Below, one piece after another: positions 34,965 through 44,588 of a stretch of 64,000 nucleotides of DNA. The position numbers were made by a program, and so were the translations under genes. The notes below the pieces were generated by a model, which saw only the letters and a list, made by a program, of their open reading frames with translations, did not search any database and had not been told where the DNA came from. Every line of letters starts with the position of its first letter. Position 1 is the stretch's first letter. This stretch comes from Vreelandella jeotgali Hwa (GTDB taxonomy: Bacteria > Pseudomonadota > Gammaproteobacteria > Pseudomonadales > Halomonadaceae): positions 1-64,000 of the forward strand of contig NZ_AMQY01000003.1 of NCBI RefSeq assembly GCF_000334215.1, read 5' to 3'.

Positions 34965-35055
34965 GTCTCTGCTCCCGGATGAACTGCTGTAGAAGCTCTC
35001 TTGCTATCAGCAGAGGGTAACTTCTATCACTCATTTGATCATCAGGGACCCTACA
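33980..35055 (-). mobile_element. Complete IS481-family insertion sequence, 1076 bp
   Basis: The element is bounded by terminal inverted repeats: left end 33980-33999 reads TGTCGGGTCCCGTGTGATTA, and the right end 35036-35055 reads TGTAGGGTCCCTGATGATCA on the minus strand, with 15 of 20 positions identical. It is flanked by the 6-bp direct repeat TCTAAG. IS481 relatives are known to make 6-bp duplications centred on CTAG-like sequence, which fits. It carries one transposase gene. Intact ends and frame suggest recent insertion between wecF and the VOC gene. Confidence 0.93.
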
Positions 35056-35061
35056 TCTAAG
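35056..35061. repeat. Target-site duplication, right copy
   Basis: TCTAAG, identical to 33974-33979. The reconstructed empty site would join GTAGACC, TCTAAG and AAAGGAAG. Confidence 0.9.
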
Positions 35062-35200
35062 AAAGGAAGCTCATCGGGATCATACACTGCGCGCCTGCTT
35101 TCCGCGACTTATCCCCCCGTATCACCTTCGTTCACGTCACTTACTGGCAACTTACGAAAAAGTATTTGCTATTTTGTAAGGAAAGACGGTAGCACGGCTT

Positions 35201-35617
35201 TCAACCACCGGCTTCGCTGAACGTCTGGCCGGAGACGCTGGGGTGGTACAGCGGCTGGACGCTGTTGCCGTCGGGGTCGAGGCAGTAGAAGCTATAACCG
35301 CCATCACCGTGTTCATGGGGCTCGCGGGATACCTTGATACCCTGCTCAACCAGATAGTCGTACCACTTGTCGACATCAGCCTTGTTGTCGACCACAAAGC
35401 CGAAGTGGTCGAGGCGCTGAGGATTGCTGCCGGTATCCTGTTTGGCGCGAGCGAGCGAGAAATTATCGTTGCCCAGCGTCAGGTAAACGAGGTTTTCGTG
35501 GGCGCGGCGCAGCAGCGACATGCCCAGCACATCGGTATAGAAACGCTCGCAGGCTTCCAGGTCCTGCACCTGCAGGGCGATATGGCGCATGCCGTTAAAC
35601 GCGGGTGGACGTTGCAT
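35201..35617 (-). CDS. VOC (glyoxalase/bleomycin resistance/dioxygenase) family protein
   Basis: This 138-residue protein has two beta-alpha-beta-beta-beta modules of the vicinal oxygen chelate fold: GMRHIALQVQDLEACERFYTD (near residues 9-29), RLDHFGFVVDNKADVDKW, and SFYCLDPDGNSVQPLYH. His and Glu-like metal-ligand positions are partly present, but the reaction cannot be assigned. AGGAG precedes the ATG. Its upstream region carries four 15-bp repeats, and it is divergent from a small monooxygenase gene with a palindrome between them. Confidence 0.82.
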   Translation of the reverse strand: MQRPPAFNGMRHIALQVQDLEACERFYTDVLGMSLLRRAHENLVYLTLGNDNFSLARAKQDTGSNPQRLDHFGFVVDNKADVDKWYDYLVEQGIKVSREPHEHGDGGYSFYCLDPDGNSVQPLYHPSVSGQTFSEAGG

Positions 35618-35628
35618 GAATTCTCCTG

Positions 35629-35688
35629 TGATTTGAAACCCTATGAGTTGAAACCCCGTGAGTTGGAATCCTGTAAGTTGAAACGCAG
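35629..35688. repeat. Four degenerate 15-bp tandem repeats upstream of the VOC gene
   Basis: Units at 35629-35643, 35644-35658 (TGAGTTGAAACCCCG), 35659-35673 and 35674-35688 share a 15-bp period with the core AGTTGAAAC. They occupy the likely 5' untranslated or promoter region of the VOC gene. Confidence 0.75.
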
Positions 35689-35725
35689 GGGGCTTTTGGT
35701 GGAAAATTGCCGTTACCGAACATTT

Positions 35726-35742
35726 GTGGAAATATTTTCCAC
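35726..35742. promoter_or_regulatory. Perfect palindrome, candidate operator
   Basis: GTGGAAA-TAT-TTTCCAC is a perfect inverted repeat with 7-bp arms in the divergent region between the VOC and monooxygenase genes. A further half-site, GTGGAAAA, lies about 25 bases to the left. This looks like a dimeric repressor site; no regulator is adjacent. Confidence 0.45.
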
Positions 35743-35813
35743 TACCTCTTACCTAGAAGATATGGGCCGCCAGTCCGGCCGTCAACCGGTAGTTTTCAAC
35801 TCAGGGAGTCAAC

Positions 35814-36122
35814 ATGTACTGCATTATTGTTCAGACCCAGCTCAAACCCGGCAAGCGCGAAGCGTTTTTGCGCGCCATGCTACCCAACGCCGAGGCCTCC
35901 GTACGTGAAGAGCCGGGCTGCCATGTGTTTGACGTGCTGGAAGACCAGGAAAATCCCGACCTGATTCATCTGTACGAAATCTACGCCAGCAAGGAAGCGC
36001 TTGCCGAGCACAAGACCACCGAGCACTACAAGGAAAGCCGCGCGGTGGTTAACGATCTGATCGCCGAGCAGAACGTGATCAAGGCCGACGTGCTGGCAGC
36101 CAACCACGCATCCCAACACTGA
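35814..36122 (+). CDS. Antibiotic biosynthesis monooxygenase-like (YgiN-type) protein
   Basis: This 102-residue protein has the dimeric alpha+beta barrel of the ABM family: [20 protein letters not shown] at the start, [25 protein letters not shown] (split by position: near residues 33-57), and the late [17 protein letters not shown]. Relatives include the quinol monooxygenase YgiN and LsrG. The substrate is unknown. It is a single-gene unit with a strong terminator 46 bases after its stop and is divergent from the VOC gene, which may share its regulation. Confidence 0.8.
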   Translation: MYCIIVQTQLKPGKREAFLRAMLPNAEASVREEPGCHVFDVLEDQENPDLIHLYEIYASKEALAEHKTTEHYKESRAVVNDLIAEQNVIKADVLAANHASQH

Positions 36123-36167
36123 GCCCTTGCGCTCCGGCCACGCACCTGGCCGGCGACGATGAACAAG

Positions 36168-36203
36168 ACGGCACGGGCCTTTACGGGTCGTGCCGTTTTT
36201 TTG
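36168..36203 (+). terminator. Rho-independent terminator after the monooxygenase gene
   Basis: An eight-base stem (36168-36175 with 36189-36196, ACGGCACG/CGTGCCGT) is followed by a run of T. Confidence 0.85.
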
Positions 36204-36265
36204 TCTGCGTGATAAGATTTTTACCGTTATTCACGTGCGCTTATCACTTCAGACAAGGTCACAAC

Positions 36266-37591
36266 ATGGACATTAGCGTTTTCGGCAGCGGCTATGTCGG
36301 GCTGGTTGCCGGCGCCTGCCTGGCCGATGTGGGCCACCAGGTTATCTGCATGGACGTTGACGCCGCGCGCATCCAACGTCTTGAAGCCGGGGAAGTGCCC
36401 ATTTTCGAGCCCGGCCTGGAAGGGCTGATCCAGGACAACGTGGCCGCCGGCCGGCTGCGCTTTACCACCGATACCGCTCTGGCCGTTACCCACAGCGAAG
36501 TGCTGTTCATCGCCGTAGGCACGCCGCCGGACGAAGACGGTAGCGCTGATTTACGCCACGTGCTTACCGTGGCCGGAAGTATCGGCGAGCACATGAACGG
36601 CTACAAGCTGATTGTGGACAAATCCACCGTGCCGGTAGGCACCGCCGACAGGGTCCACGCGGCGGTGGCCAAGGCGCTCGCCGAACGCAACGAGGCGCTG
36701 CCCTTCGACGTTTGCTCCAATCCGGAATTTCTCAAGGAAGGCGCGGCAATTGACGACTTTACCCGAGGCGCACGGATTATCGTGGGTACCGAGAGCGAGC
36801 ATGTAAAAGAGCGCATGCGCGCCTGCTACGCACCCTACAACCGCAACCACGACAAGCTGATGTTCATGAGCGTACGCGCCGCCGAGCTGACCAAGTACGC
36901 GGCCAACGCCATGCTCGCGACCAAGATCAGCTTCATGAACGAAATCGCCTGCCTGGCCGAACGGCTGGACGTCGATGTAGAAGAAGTCCGTCGTGGCATG
37001 GGCAGCGACCCGCGCATCGGCTATCACTTCATCTACCCGGGCTGCGGCTACGGCGGCTCCTGCTTTCCCAAGGATGTTCAGGCCCTTGAGCGCACGGCCC
37101 GGGAACACGATTACCCAACGACACTGCTCAGCGCGGTGGAAACGGTCAACTACGCCCAGAAACGCACCCTGTTTGCCAAACTCGAAAACGCACTGGGCAA
37201 CCTGGCGGGCAAAACTATTGCCGTCTGGGGGCTGGCGTTCAAGCCGGATACCGACGACATGCGCGAGGCTCCCAGCCGCGAACTGATGGAAGCCCTGTGG
37301 CAGGTTGGTGCCAATGTGCAGGCCTTCGATCCCGAAGCCATGGCCGAGTGCCGGCGGATTTACGGCGAACGCGACGATCTGGTGCTCACTTTCGACCGCA
37401 TTCAGGCCATCAAGGGCGCCGATGCGCTGGTCATCTGTACCGAATGGAAAGCATTTCGCAGCGTCGACCTGCACTGGCTGGCCGCTGAGCTTAACGATCG
37501 ACTGGTTATCGACGGACGCAATCTGTATCAGCTGGACAGTGCCGCAGAAGCCGGGCTGCGTTACATCGGCGTCGGTCGTCAAAGCGGCTGA
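36266..37591 (+). CDS. ugd: UDP-glucose 6-dehydrogenase
   Basis: The enzyme oxidises UDP-glucose twice to UDP-glucuronate with NAD, supplying acidic sugars for surface polysaccharides. The 441-residue protein has the Rossmann motif [14 protein letters not shown] at the start, IFIAVGTP-like [17 protein letters not shown], and the catalytic Cys in [15 protein letters not shown]. The start at 36266 is set by the Rossmann motif and an AAGG upstream; the frame is open from 36209 but that part has no family resemblance. An opgB-like gene follows within six bases. Confidence 0.95.
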   Translation: MDISVFGSGYVGLVAGACLADVGHQVICMDVDAARIQRLEAGEVPIFEPGLEGLIQDNVAAGRLRFTTDTALAVTHSEVLFIAVGTPPDEDGSADLRHVLTVAGSIGEHMNGYKLIVDKSTVPVGTADRVHAAVAKALAERNEALPFDVCSNPEFLKEGAAIDDFTRGARIIVGTESEHVKERMRACYAPYNRNHDKLMFMSVRAAELTKYAANAMLATKISFMNEIACLAERLDVDVEEVRRGMGSDPRIGYHFIYPGCGYGGSCFPKDVQALERTAREHDYPTTLLSAVETVNYAQKRTLFAKLENALGNLAGKTIAVWGLAFKPDTDDMREAPSRELMEALWQVGANVQAFDPEAMAECRRIYGERDDLVLTFDRIQAIKGADALVICTEWKAFRSVDLHWLAAELNDRLVIDGRNLYQLDSAAEAGLRYIGVGRQSG

Positions 37592-37596
37592 TCAAC

Positions 37597-39246
37597 ATGC
37601 TGCCCGACCGCGCACGACGCACTCTCCAAGGAAGCCGCTTGCCCATGTCTGCCCGCTTGACGCCCGTGAACTGGATACCGACCACCGCGCTCGGCCTGGG
37701 TCTGGGTTACAGCCTGATCACCCTGACGCGCCTGCCCTGGTGGTCGCTGCCGTGCGTGGCCGTACTCGCCGGTGCGCTGGGCTTGAAGCTGCGGGCAGGC
37801 AGCGGTGCCGGTGGCTATCGCAAGGCCTGGCCCTGGTCGCTGGTGCCGCTATGCCTCTGGGGGCTTTACGTCTATCTCGCCGACAGCTTTGGCAACGTGG
37901 ACTTGGGCGCCGTCTTTTTTCATATACAGGCGGGTATTACCGACCACGGCGGCAGCGAGCGCCTGGTCGCGGCAGGGCTCTATTCATTGTCCATGCTGGG
38001 ACTGCTGGGCGCCTTTACCTGGCTGGTACGTCACGACTCGCGCCTGCGACGTATCGAGCCGTTGATTGCCCTGGCGCTGCTTGTCGGCAACCCGCTGCTG
38101 CTGGGCGTGGGGCAGCGCAGTGCGGCGGTGGTAACCGAAGACGGCGACTGGCTGGACAGCCACTACGAGGCGCCGGTGATTCACCGCCAGGAGGATCCGC
38201 CCAACCTGCTGATCCTGTACCTGGAAAGCCTGGAACGCACCTACGGCAACCCTGAATTCGGTGATGCCTACGACGACCTGCACGCGCTGGGCAAAAAAGG
38301 CGTCGTGTTCGAGGGCGTGGAGCAGACCAACAACACCGGCTGGACCATGGCCGGGATGATCGGCAGCCAATGCGGCACGCCCCTGATGCCGGCCGGGCTG
38401 GTGCACGACCGCCAGTTTGAACCCCTGGCCGAGGTAGTGCCGGGCGTTGACTGCCTGGGCGACCTGCTGGATGACCAGGGCTATCGGCTGAGCTATCTCG
38501 GCGGTGCCAGCAAGGCCTTTGCCGGCAAGGGTCGTTTCTACGAAGGCCACGGTTTTGACAACGTCCGCGGCCTCGACGAACTCAAGGAAGGGCTTGAAGA
38601 TCCCGCCTATATCAATGACTGGGGGCTGTACGACGACACCCTCTACGACTTGACCGCCGACGAGATCGAGCGCCTGGATGCCGACAGCGATGCTCCCTGG
38701 GGGGTGGTCAACATCAGCCTTGCCGGCCACGCGCCGGTGGGCTTTCCCGCTCGCAGCTGCCGCGAGCGCCAGGGCGAGTGGGACGGCGAAGATATCCTCT
38801 ATTCGGTCAAGTGTTCCGCCTGGCTGGCTCGCCAGCTGGTCGAGCGGCTCGAGGACGACGGGCTGCTGGACGATACCCTCGTCGTGGTGGCCAGCGATCA
38901 TCTGTCCATGCGCGTCTCGGTGTGGGATCAGCTGGTCAGCCTGCCGCGGGAAAATACCTTCATGTTGCTGGGCAACGGCCTGGAAACCCGGCGGATTTCC
39001 CGGCGCGCCTCGATTGTGGACCTCTTTCCCACGATTCTCGACGCCCTGGGCTATCCGCCCTCACACCACCAGGCCGGGCTCGGCGTCTCACTGCTGCAAC
39101 CGGATACCCATACGCTGCTGGAGCGCTATGGCAAGGAAAAGATCAACGCCCGGCTGCTGGAAGAAAACGGCCTGCAGCACCGCCTCTGGGAAGGACTGGC
39201 GCCCCGGCGCCGGGACGCCGATTCCTCGGCGGATGAATCCCGCTAG
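37597..39246 (+). CDS. OpgB/MdoB-like phosphoglycerol transferase (sulfatase fold)
   Basis: This 549-residue membrane protein has three or four N-terminal membrane segments (to about residue 165) and a large periplasmic alkaline-phosphatase-fold domain. It parallels E. coli MdoB: LLILYLESLERTYGN (metal Glu), NNTGWTMAGMIGSQCGTP with the Thr nucleophile, YINDWGLYDDTLYD and VVVASDHLSM. MdoB adds phosphoglycerol from phosphatidylglycerol to osmoregulated glucans; here the acceptor might instead be LPS, given the neighbours. A second possible start is ATG 37645. No opgGH is nearby. Confidence 0.8.
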   Translation: MLPDRARRTLQGSRLPMSARLTPVNWIPTTALGLGLGYSLITLTRLPWWSLPCVAVLAGALGLKLRAGSGAGGYRKAWPWSLVPLCLWGLYVYLADSFGNVDLGAVFFHIQAGITDHGGSERLVAAGLYSLSMLGLLGAFTWLVRHDSRLRRIEPLIALALLVGNPLLLGVGQRSAAVVTEDGDWLDSHYEAPVIHRQEDPPNLLILYLESLERTYGNPEFGDAYDDLHALGKKGVVFEGVEQTNNTGWTMAGMIGSQCGTPLMPAGLVHDRQFEPLAEVVPGVDCLGDLLDDQGYRLSYLGGASKAFAGKGRFYEGHGFDNVRGLDELKEGLEDPAYINDWGLYDDTLYDLTADEIERLDADSDAPWGVVNISLAGHAPVGFPARSCRERQGEWDGEDILYSVKCSAWLARQLVERLEDDGLLDDTLVVVASDHLSMRVSVWDQLVSLPRENTFMLLGNGLETRRISRRASIVDLFPTILDALGYPPSHHQAGLGVSLLQPDTHTLLERYGKEKINARLLEENGLQHRLWEGLAPRRRDADSSADESR

Positions 39247-39264
39247 CGTGCTCACCGGCACCGG

Positions 39265-40305
39265 CTAAACGCTGGCCTGATCCTGATGGATGCCCTGATA
39301 GAGCCGCTCGACGCCCAGATGCCAGAGGCAGTTGGTATGCCCCAGCGGGCAGACACGCTGAAAACACGGCGAACAGGATAGCGCCAGATAATGCACGCGG
39401 GTATTCTCGGTCAGCGGCGGCGTGTAGTCCGGCGTCGAGGAACCGTAAATCGCCTGGACCCGGGTGCCCACCGCGGCGGCAACGTGCATCAGGCCGGAGT
39501 CGTTGGTTACCGCCTGCTCGCAGTCTGCCAACAGATCGACCGCATCCACCAGCGAGGTCGCACCGCACAGATTGTGGGCATGGGCGCTGTGCGCGTGAGA
39601 CAGCCCGCCAACGATGTCGTCCCCCGCCGCATGATCGCCGGGTCCGCCGACCACTCGCACGGCGAAACCGTCGTCGATCAGCCGCTCGGCGAGTTCATGA
39701 AAGTACGCCAGCGGCCACTGCTTTGCCGGGCCGTACTCGGCGCCGGGCATCATGGCGATGGCCGGGCGTTCGCTGAGTCCGAGGCGCTGTCGCAGCTGCG
39801 CGCGATTATCGCTGTCGATACGCAGCTGCGGCGCGGGGCAGTCGAAGTCACCGCTGCCGGTTGGCGAATCGGGCAACCCCAGCGACACAAACCGCTTGAC
39901 TGTCTGGTCGAGCCGCTGCCTGTCCAGCGTCCGGCGCTCGTTCAGCAGCCCGTAACGCTGTTCGCCGAGAAATCCCACCCGTTCGGGAATACGCGCAAGA
40001 AACGGTACCAGCGCCGACTTCCACGAGCGCGGCAGCACGATGGCACGGTCGTAGCGGCCGCGCAGCTTTCGGGCAAGCACCCGGCGGGTTTTCCAGCCGA
40101 ACTCGCCGTGTTTCACCGCCAGCGGATGCACGGCGTCGACTTCGGCCATACGCGCCAAAATCGGCTGCGACCAGGGTGGCGCCACCACGCCGATGGTCGC
40201 CGCCGGGTAGCAGCGTTTGAGCGTGATAAACAGGCTCTGGGCCATGACCATATCGCCCACCCAGGACGGACCCACCACCAGAAAGCGGGGTGCTTCTTCA
40301 GCCAT
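39265..40305 (-). CDS. waaF: ADP-heptose:LPS heptosyltransferase II
   Basis: WaaF adds the second heptose to the LPS inner core. The 346-residue protein matches it well: [19 protein letters not shown] (donor and acceptor loop), [32 protein letters not shown], and [23 protein letters not shown]. Near the C-terminus [16 protein letters not shown] carries a cysteine cluster seen in some WaaF proteins. It overlaps hldD by eight bases, so synthesis of the ADP-heptose donor and its use are translationally coupled. Confidence 0.93.
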   Translation of the reverse strand: MAEEAPRFLVVGPSWVGDMVMAQSLFITLKRCYPAATIGVVAPPWSQPILARMAEVDAVHPLAVKHGEFGWKTRRVLARKLRGRYDRAIVLPRSWKSALVPFLARIPERVGFLGEQRYGLLNERRTLDRQRLDQTVKRFVSLGLPDSPTGSGDFDCPAPQLRIDSDNRAQLRQRLGLSERPAIAMMPGAEYGPAKQWPLAYFHELAERLIDDGFAVRVVGGPGDHAAGDDIVGGLSHAHSAHAHNLCGATSLVDAVDLLADCEQAVTNDSGLMHVAAAVGTRVQAIYGSSTPDYTPPLTENTRVHYLALSCSPCFQRVCPLGHTNCLWHLGVERLYQGIHQDQASV

Positions 40306-41254
40306 TCAGCCACTCCAGGTACGCCGCCACGCCTTCGGCCACGGTGCTGAACTCAACGTCGCAGCCGGACCCGCGCAGGTGCTCGATATCCGCCCGAGTA
40401 TAGCTCTGGTAGCGGCCTTTCAGCCTTTCGGGGAAATTGATGTAGTCGATACGCCCCTTGCCGTGGAAGTCGATCACGGCTTCGCCGATGGCCTTGAACG
40501 GCTCGGCCCGGCCGGTGCCCAGGTTGAAGATGCCCGAGCGCTCGGGGTGATCCAGAAACCACAGATTGACGTCGACCACATCGCCCACGTAGACAAAATC
40601 ACGGCTCTGCATGCCCGCCTCGTAGCCGTCGTAGGCACCGAACAGCTTGAGATTTTCGCCGTTGCTGATTTGCGTGTGGTGATGGAACGCCACGCTTGCC
40701 ATCTTGCCCTTGTGCTGCTCGCGGGGGCCGTAGACGTTGAAGTAGCGAAAACCCACGACCTGACAGCCCAGATCGTCCCAGCGCTCGCGCACGTGCTGGT
40801 CGAACAGCAACTTGGAATAGCCGTAGACGTTGAGCGGTTTCTCGAATTCGGAGGCTTCCTTGAACACGCTGCTGCCGCCGTAGGTCGCCGCCGAGGAGGC
40901 GTACAAAAACGCCACGCCGTAGCGGTCGCAGTAATCGAGCAGCGTGCGCGAATAGGCGTAGTTGTTTTCCAGCATGAACTGGCCGTCCCACTCAGTGGTA
41001 TCCGAACAGGCGCCTTCATGGAAAATCGCCTCGATCGGCGGAAGGTCGGTGTGCTCGCCGGCCAGGGCGGCGCGCACATCGTCAATAAAGGCGTCCTTGT
41101 CGCGGTAGTCGGCAAGCGTCAAGTCTGCCAGGTTGACGAACTTGGTGCCGTCGCGCAGGTCGTCCACCACCATGATGTCGGTGCGCCCCCGCGCGTTCAG
41201 CGCCTTGACAATATTGGCGCCGATAAACCCGGCCCCGCCTGTGACTACAATCAT
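40298..41254 (-). CDS. hldD: ADP-L-glycero-D-manno-heptose 6-epimerase
   Basis: HldD epimerises ADP-D,D-heptose to the ADP-L,D form used by the heptosyltransferases. The 318-residue short-chain dehydrogenase-type enzyme has [17 protein letters not shown] at the start (NADP site), SSAATYGG and the catalytic [12 protein letters not shown]. It is divergent from glyQ and ends inside waaF. With hldE (20845) and gmhB (44589) the window has three of the four steps of ADP-heptose supply; gmhA is not here. Confidence 0.95.
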   Translation of the reverse strand: MIVVTGGAGFIGANIVKALNARGRTDIMVVDDLRDGTKFVNLADLTLADYRDKDAFIDDVRAALAGEHTDLPPIEAIFHEGACSDTTEWDGQFMLENNYAYSRTLLDYCDRYGVAFLYASSAATYGGSSVFKEASEFEKPLNVYGYSKLLFDQHVRERWDDLGCQVVGFRYFNVYGPREQHKGKMASVAFHHHTQISNGENLKLFGAYDGYEAGMQSRDFVYVGDVVDVNLWFLDHPERSGIFNLGTGRAEPFKAIGEAVIDFHGKGRIDYINFPERLKGRYQSYTRADIEHLRGSGCDVEFSTVAEGVAAYLEWLNG

Positions 41255-41354
41255 ACTGGCTCCTGAAGCATGCTGATTTCTGTGGGCTGTTTACTGATGA
41301 ACTGTAAGAGCACGCTCGAACGGCGCGCGCCTATAACCTGCCTGCCATGAATTG

Positions 41355-41360
41355 TATACT
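41355..41360 (+). promoter_or_regulatory. Candidate glyQ -10 element
   Basis: TATACT lies 37 bases before the glyQ start. No good -35 is visible at 17 bases, so the element is tentative. Confidence 0.3.
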
Positions 41361-41397
41361 TGACGCCCTCTGAATTCATGGCCAACGGGACTTCGCG

Positions 41398-42387
41398 ATG
41401 AGTGCTTCAACCAATAGCTCGACACCCGACGTGTCGACGTTCCAGGGATTAATCCTGGCCCTGCAACAATACTGGGCCGAACAGGGCTGCGTGGTACTGC
41501 AGCCGCTGGATATGGAAGTGGGGGCGGGCACCTTCCACCCGGCCACGTTCCTGCGCGCCATCGGCCCGGAAAACTGGAACGCCGCCTACGTGCAGCCGTC
41601 GCGGCGCCCCACCGACGGCCGCTACGGGGAAAACCCCAACCGCCTGCAACATTACTACCAGTTTCAGGTGGTGATGAAGCCGTCCCCGGCCCGTTTTCAG
41701 GAGCTTTACCTGGGCTCGCTCAGAAGCCTGGGGCTCGACTTGCAGGTTCACGACGTGCGCTTTGTCGAGGATAACTGGGAGTCGCCCACACTCGGCGCCT
41801 GGGGACTGGGCTGGGAAGTCTGGCTCAACGGCATGGAAGTCACCCAGTTTACCTACTTTCAGCAGGCCGGCGGCATCGAATGCCATCCGGTGACCGGCGA
41901 GCTGACCTACGGTCTGGAACGCATCGCCATGTACCTCCAGGATGTCGACAGCGTCTATGATCTGGTATGGACCGTCGCCCCGGACGGCAGCAAGGTCACC
42001 TACGGCGATGTCTACCTGCAAAACGAGCGCGAGCAGTCGGCGTATAACTTTGAACACGCCGACGTGGACTACCTGTTCAAGGCTTTCGACCACCAGGAAG
42101 GCGAATGTGCGCGCCTGCTGGAGGCCGAACTGCCACTGCCCGCCTACGAGCAGGTGCTCAAGGCTTCGCACACCTTCAACCTGCTGGATGCTCGCCATGC
42201 CGTTTCGGTCACCGAACGTCAGCGTTTCATCCTGCGCGTGCGCACCCTGGCCCGCAACGTGGCCAGCGCCTACTACGCCTCGCGCAAGGCAGCGGGGTTC
42301 CCGCTGGCCGCCGAAGCGCTGCGCAACGAGCTGCTCAACGACGACCCGATAAACAAAGAACCTGTGAACGACCAGGGAGATGCCTGA
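41398..42387 (+). CDS. glyQ: Glycine-tRNA ligase alpha subunit
   Basis: GlyQ is the catalytic class II subunit of the bacterial alpha2beta2 glycyl-tRNA synthetase. The 329-residue protein has the family start [20 protein letters not shown] (near residues 13-32), [18 protein letters not shown] and [21 protein letters not shown] with [10 protein letters not shown]. Its TGA overlaps the glyS ATG by one base. The promoter region is shared with the divergent hldD. Confidence 0.96.
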   Translation: MSASTNSSTPDVSTFQGLILALQQYWAEQGCVVLQPLDMEVGAGTFHPATFLRAIGPENWNAAYVQPSRRPTDGRYGENPNRLQHYYQFQVVMKPSPARFQELYLGSLRSLGLDLQVHDVRFVEDNWESPTLGAWGLGWEVWLNGMEVTQFTYFQQAGGIECHPVTGELTYGLERIAMYLQDVDSVYDLVWTVAPDGSKVTYGDVYLQNEREQSAYNFEHADVDYLFKAFDHQEGECARLLEAELPLPAYEQVLKASHTFNLLDARHAVSVTERQRFILRVRTLARNVASAYYASRKAAGFPLAAEALRNELLNDDPINKEPVNDQGDA

Positions 42388-44453
42388 TGGCCACGGATAC
42401 GCTGTTACTCGAACTCGGCTGTGAAGAACTGCCGCCGGTGGCCCTGGATGCCCTGTCCGACGCCTTTGCCAGCGGCATTCAAAACGGCCTGGCAGCCGCC
42501 GAGATTCCCTTTGGCCGAGTCCGCGCGCTGGCTTCGCCGCGCCGGCTGGCGGTGGAAGTTACCGAGCTTGCCGCCCGGCAGCCCGACCGCGAAGTCGAAC
42601 GCCGGGGCCCGGCGCTCGCTGCGGCGTTCAAGGACGGCGCGCCGACCAAAGCCGCCGAGGGCTTTGCCCGCTCCTGCGGCGTCGGTGTGGACCAGCTGAT
42701 CGAGCTGGAAACACCGAAAGGCACCTGGCTGGGCTTTCGCGAACAGCAGACCGGCGAAGGGATTCAGGCTCTGCTGCCCGGTATTCTGCACAAGGCCATC
42801 GGCGACCTGCCGGTCCCCAAATACATGCGCTGGGGCGATTCGCGCACCGAGTTTTCCCGCCCGGTGCACTGGCTGGTTGCGCTGTATGGTAGCGAGGTCA
42901 TCCCCGCCGAGGCGCTGAACCTCACCGCCGGCCGCACCACCTACGGCCACCGCTTCCACGCCCCGGAGGCGCTGCCGCTGAAACACGCCGACGACTATGT
43001 CGCCGCGCTGGAAAACGCCTATGTGCTGGCCGACCGCGAGCAGCGACGTGAGCGCATCCGCGAGCAGGTCCTGGCCGAGGCCGAAGTCAACGACGCCCGG
43101 GCGGTGATTGACGAAGATCTGCTGCGCGAAGTCGCCGGCCTGGTGGAATGGCCGGTCGCGCTGACCGGCAGCTTCGATCAGCGCTTTCTAGAAGTGCCGG
43201 CGGAATGCCTGGTGTCCTCGATGCAGGAACACCAGAAGTATTTCCACCTGCTCGACGACAACGGCCAGCTCAAGCCGCTTTTCATTACCGTGGCCAACAT
43301 CGAAAGCCTCGACCCGGACCAGGTGATTGCGGGTAACGAAAAGGTCATTCGTCCGCGCCTGGCCGACGCCGTCTTCTTCTTCGACGCCGACCGCAAGCGC
43401 ACCCTGGCGAGCCGCCTGCCCGAACTGGGCAGCATGGTTTTCCAGCACAAGCTGGGCACCCTGGCCGACAAGGCACAGCGCAGCGAGGCCGTGGCCGCCT
43501 TTATTGCCGATAAAATCGGCGGCGAGCCGGCCCACGCCAAGCGCGCCACCCAGCTGGCCAAGTGCGACCTGGTCACCGAAATGGTGCAGGAATTTGCCGA
43601 ACTTCAGGGCGTAATGGGCCGCTACTACGCCGCCGAAGACGGCGAGGCCAGTGATGTCACCATCGCGCTGGAAGAGCAGTATCTGCCGCGCTTCGCGAGC
43701 GATTCGATCCCGCAAACCGCGACCGGCAAGGCGGTGGCGTTGGCCGACCGCCTGGATACGCTGACCGGCATCTTCGGCATTGGTCAGCGCCCCACCGGCG
43801 CCAAGGACCCGTTCGCACTGCGCCGGGCGTCCATCGCCGTGATCAACATCCTGGTCAAGGGCGAGTTGGATCTGGACCTGCGCGAACTGCTGACACTTGC
43901 CGCCGAGCAGCACACCGATCTGCCCAGGGCAGAGACGGTGGTCGACGACGTGCTGACCTACACGCTCGACCGCTTCCGCGCCTGGGGTCAGGACGACGGC
44001 ATCAGCGCCGAGATGTACCTGTCGGTACGCAAGCGCCCGGTCACACGGCCGCTGGATTTTGCCCGCCGGCTGTACGCGGTCAAGACGTTTGCCCAGCGCG
44101 ACGAAGCCGCCGCGCTGGCTGCGGCCAACAAGCGCGTGTCGAACATCCTCGCCAAACAGAACCACGACGGCAGCACGGATGTGAACGCCGACCGGCTCAG
44201 CGAGCCGGCGGAAAAGGCGCTATTCGAAGCGCTAAGCGAGCGCCGGAAAAGCGTCGCACCACTGCTGGCCGATGACCGCTACACCGAGACGCTGGATGCG
44301 CTGGCCACGCTACGCAAGCCGGTAGACAGCTTATTTGATCAGGTGATGGTCATGACCGACGACGACGCCGTGCGCCACAACCGCCTGGCGCTGCTGGCCA
44401 GCCTGCAAGCGCTGTTCCTCGAAGTCGCGGATATTGCCGAGCTGCCTCAGTAA
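42387..44453 (+). CDS. glyS: Glycine-tRNA ligase beta subunit
   Basis: GlyS binds tRNA-Gly and is needed for aminoacylation with GlyQ. The 688-residue protein starts [17 protein letters not shown], a family hallmark, and has LVSSMQEHQKYFHLLD, GNEKVIRPRLADAVFFFDAD and DPFALRRASIAVINI, plus the C-terminal anticodon-binding region. The frame is open for about 280 bases upstream, but that part lies inside glyQ. A terminator follows at 44491. Confidence 0.96.
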   Translation: MATDTLLLELGCEELPPVALDALSDAFASGIQNGLAAAEIPFGRVRALASPRRLAVEVTELAARQPDREVERRGPALAAAFKDGAPTKAAEGFARSCGVGVDQLIELETPKGTWLGFREQQTGEGIQALLPGILHKAIGDLPVPKYMRWGDSRTEFSRPVHWLVALYGSEVIPAEALNLTAGRTTYGHRFHAPEALPLKHADDYVAALENAYVLADREQRRERIREQVLAEAEVNDARAVIDEDLLREVAGLVEWPVALTGSFDQRFLEVPAECLVSSMQEHQKYFHLLDDNGQLKPLFITVANIESLDPDQVIAGNEKVIRPRLADAVFFFDADRKRTLASRLPELGSMVFQHKLGTLADKAQRSEAVAAFIADKIGGEPAHAKRATQLAKCDLVTEMVQEFAELQGVMGRYYAAEDGEASDVTIALEEQYLPRFASDSIPQTATGKAVALADRLDTLTGIFGIGQRPTGAKDPFALRRASIAVINILVKGELDLDLRELLTLAAEQHTDLPRAETVVDDVLTYTLDRFRAWGQDDGISAEMYLSVRKRPVTRPLDFARRLYAVKTFAQRDEAAALAAANKRVSNILAKQNHDGSTDVNADRLSEPAEKALFEALSERRKSVAPLLADDRYTETLDALATLRKPVDSLFDQVMVMTDDDAVRHNRLALLASLQALFLEVADIAELPQ

Positions 44454-44490
44454 CGCCAGCCAAGCTGGCTGATATTATCAGGCCCGATTC

Positions 44491-44517
44491 AAGCCCGGCT
44501 GTTGCCGGGCTTTTTTT
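44491..44517 (+). terminator. Rho-independent terminator after glyS
   Basis: A nine-base stem (44491-44499 with 44504-44512, AAGCCCGGC/GCCGGGCTT) with a four-base loop is followed by a T run. Confidence 0.9.
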
Positions 44518-44540
44518 GTCATCCCGTGTTCTCTTTAGCG

Positions 44541-44556
44541 TGTTTCACGTGAAACA
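44541..44556. other. parS centromere site 1
   Basis: TGTTTCACGTGAAACA is a perfect 16-bp match to the bacterial parS consensus bound by ParB. It lies in the glyS-gmhB gap. Three further identical copies lie within 4 kb. Confidence 0.93.
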
Positions 44557-44588
44557 TTCATGACCAATAGCCCCGAGTTGATATACCC

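Noticed and set aside
42105-42386. Upstream extension of the glyS frame
   Set aside because: It lies within glyQ in another frame, while the true glyS start has the family N-terminus and the one-base overlap.
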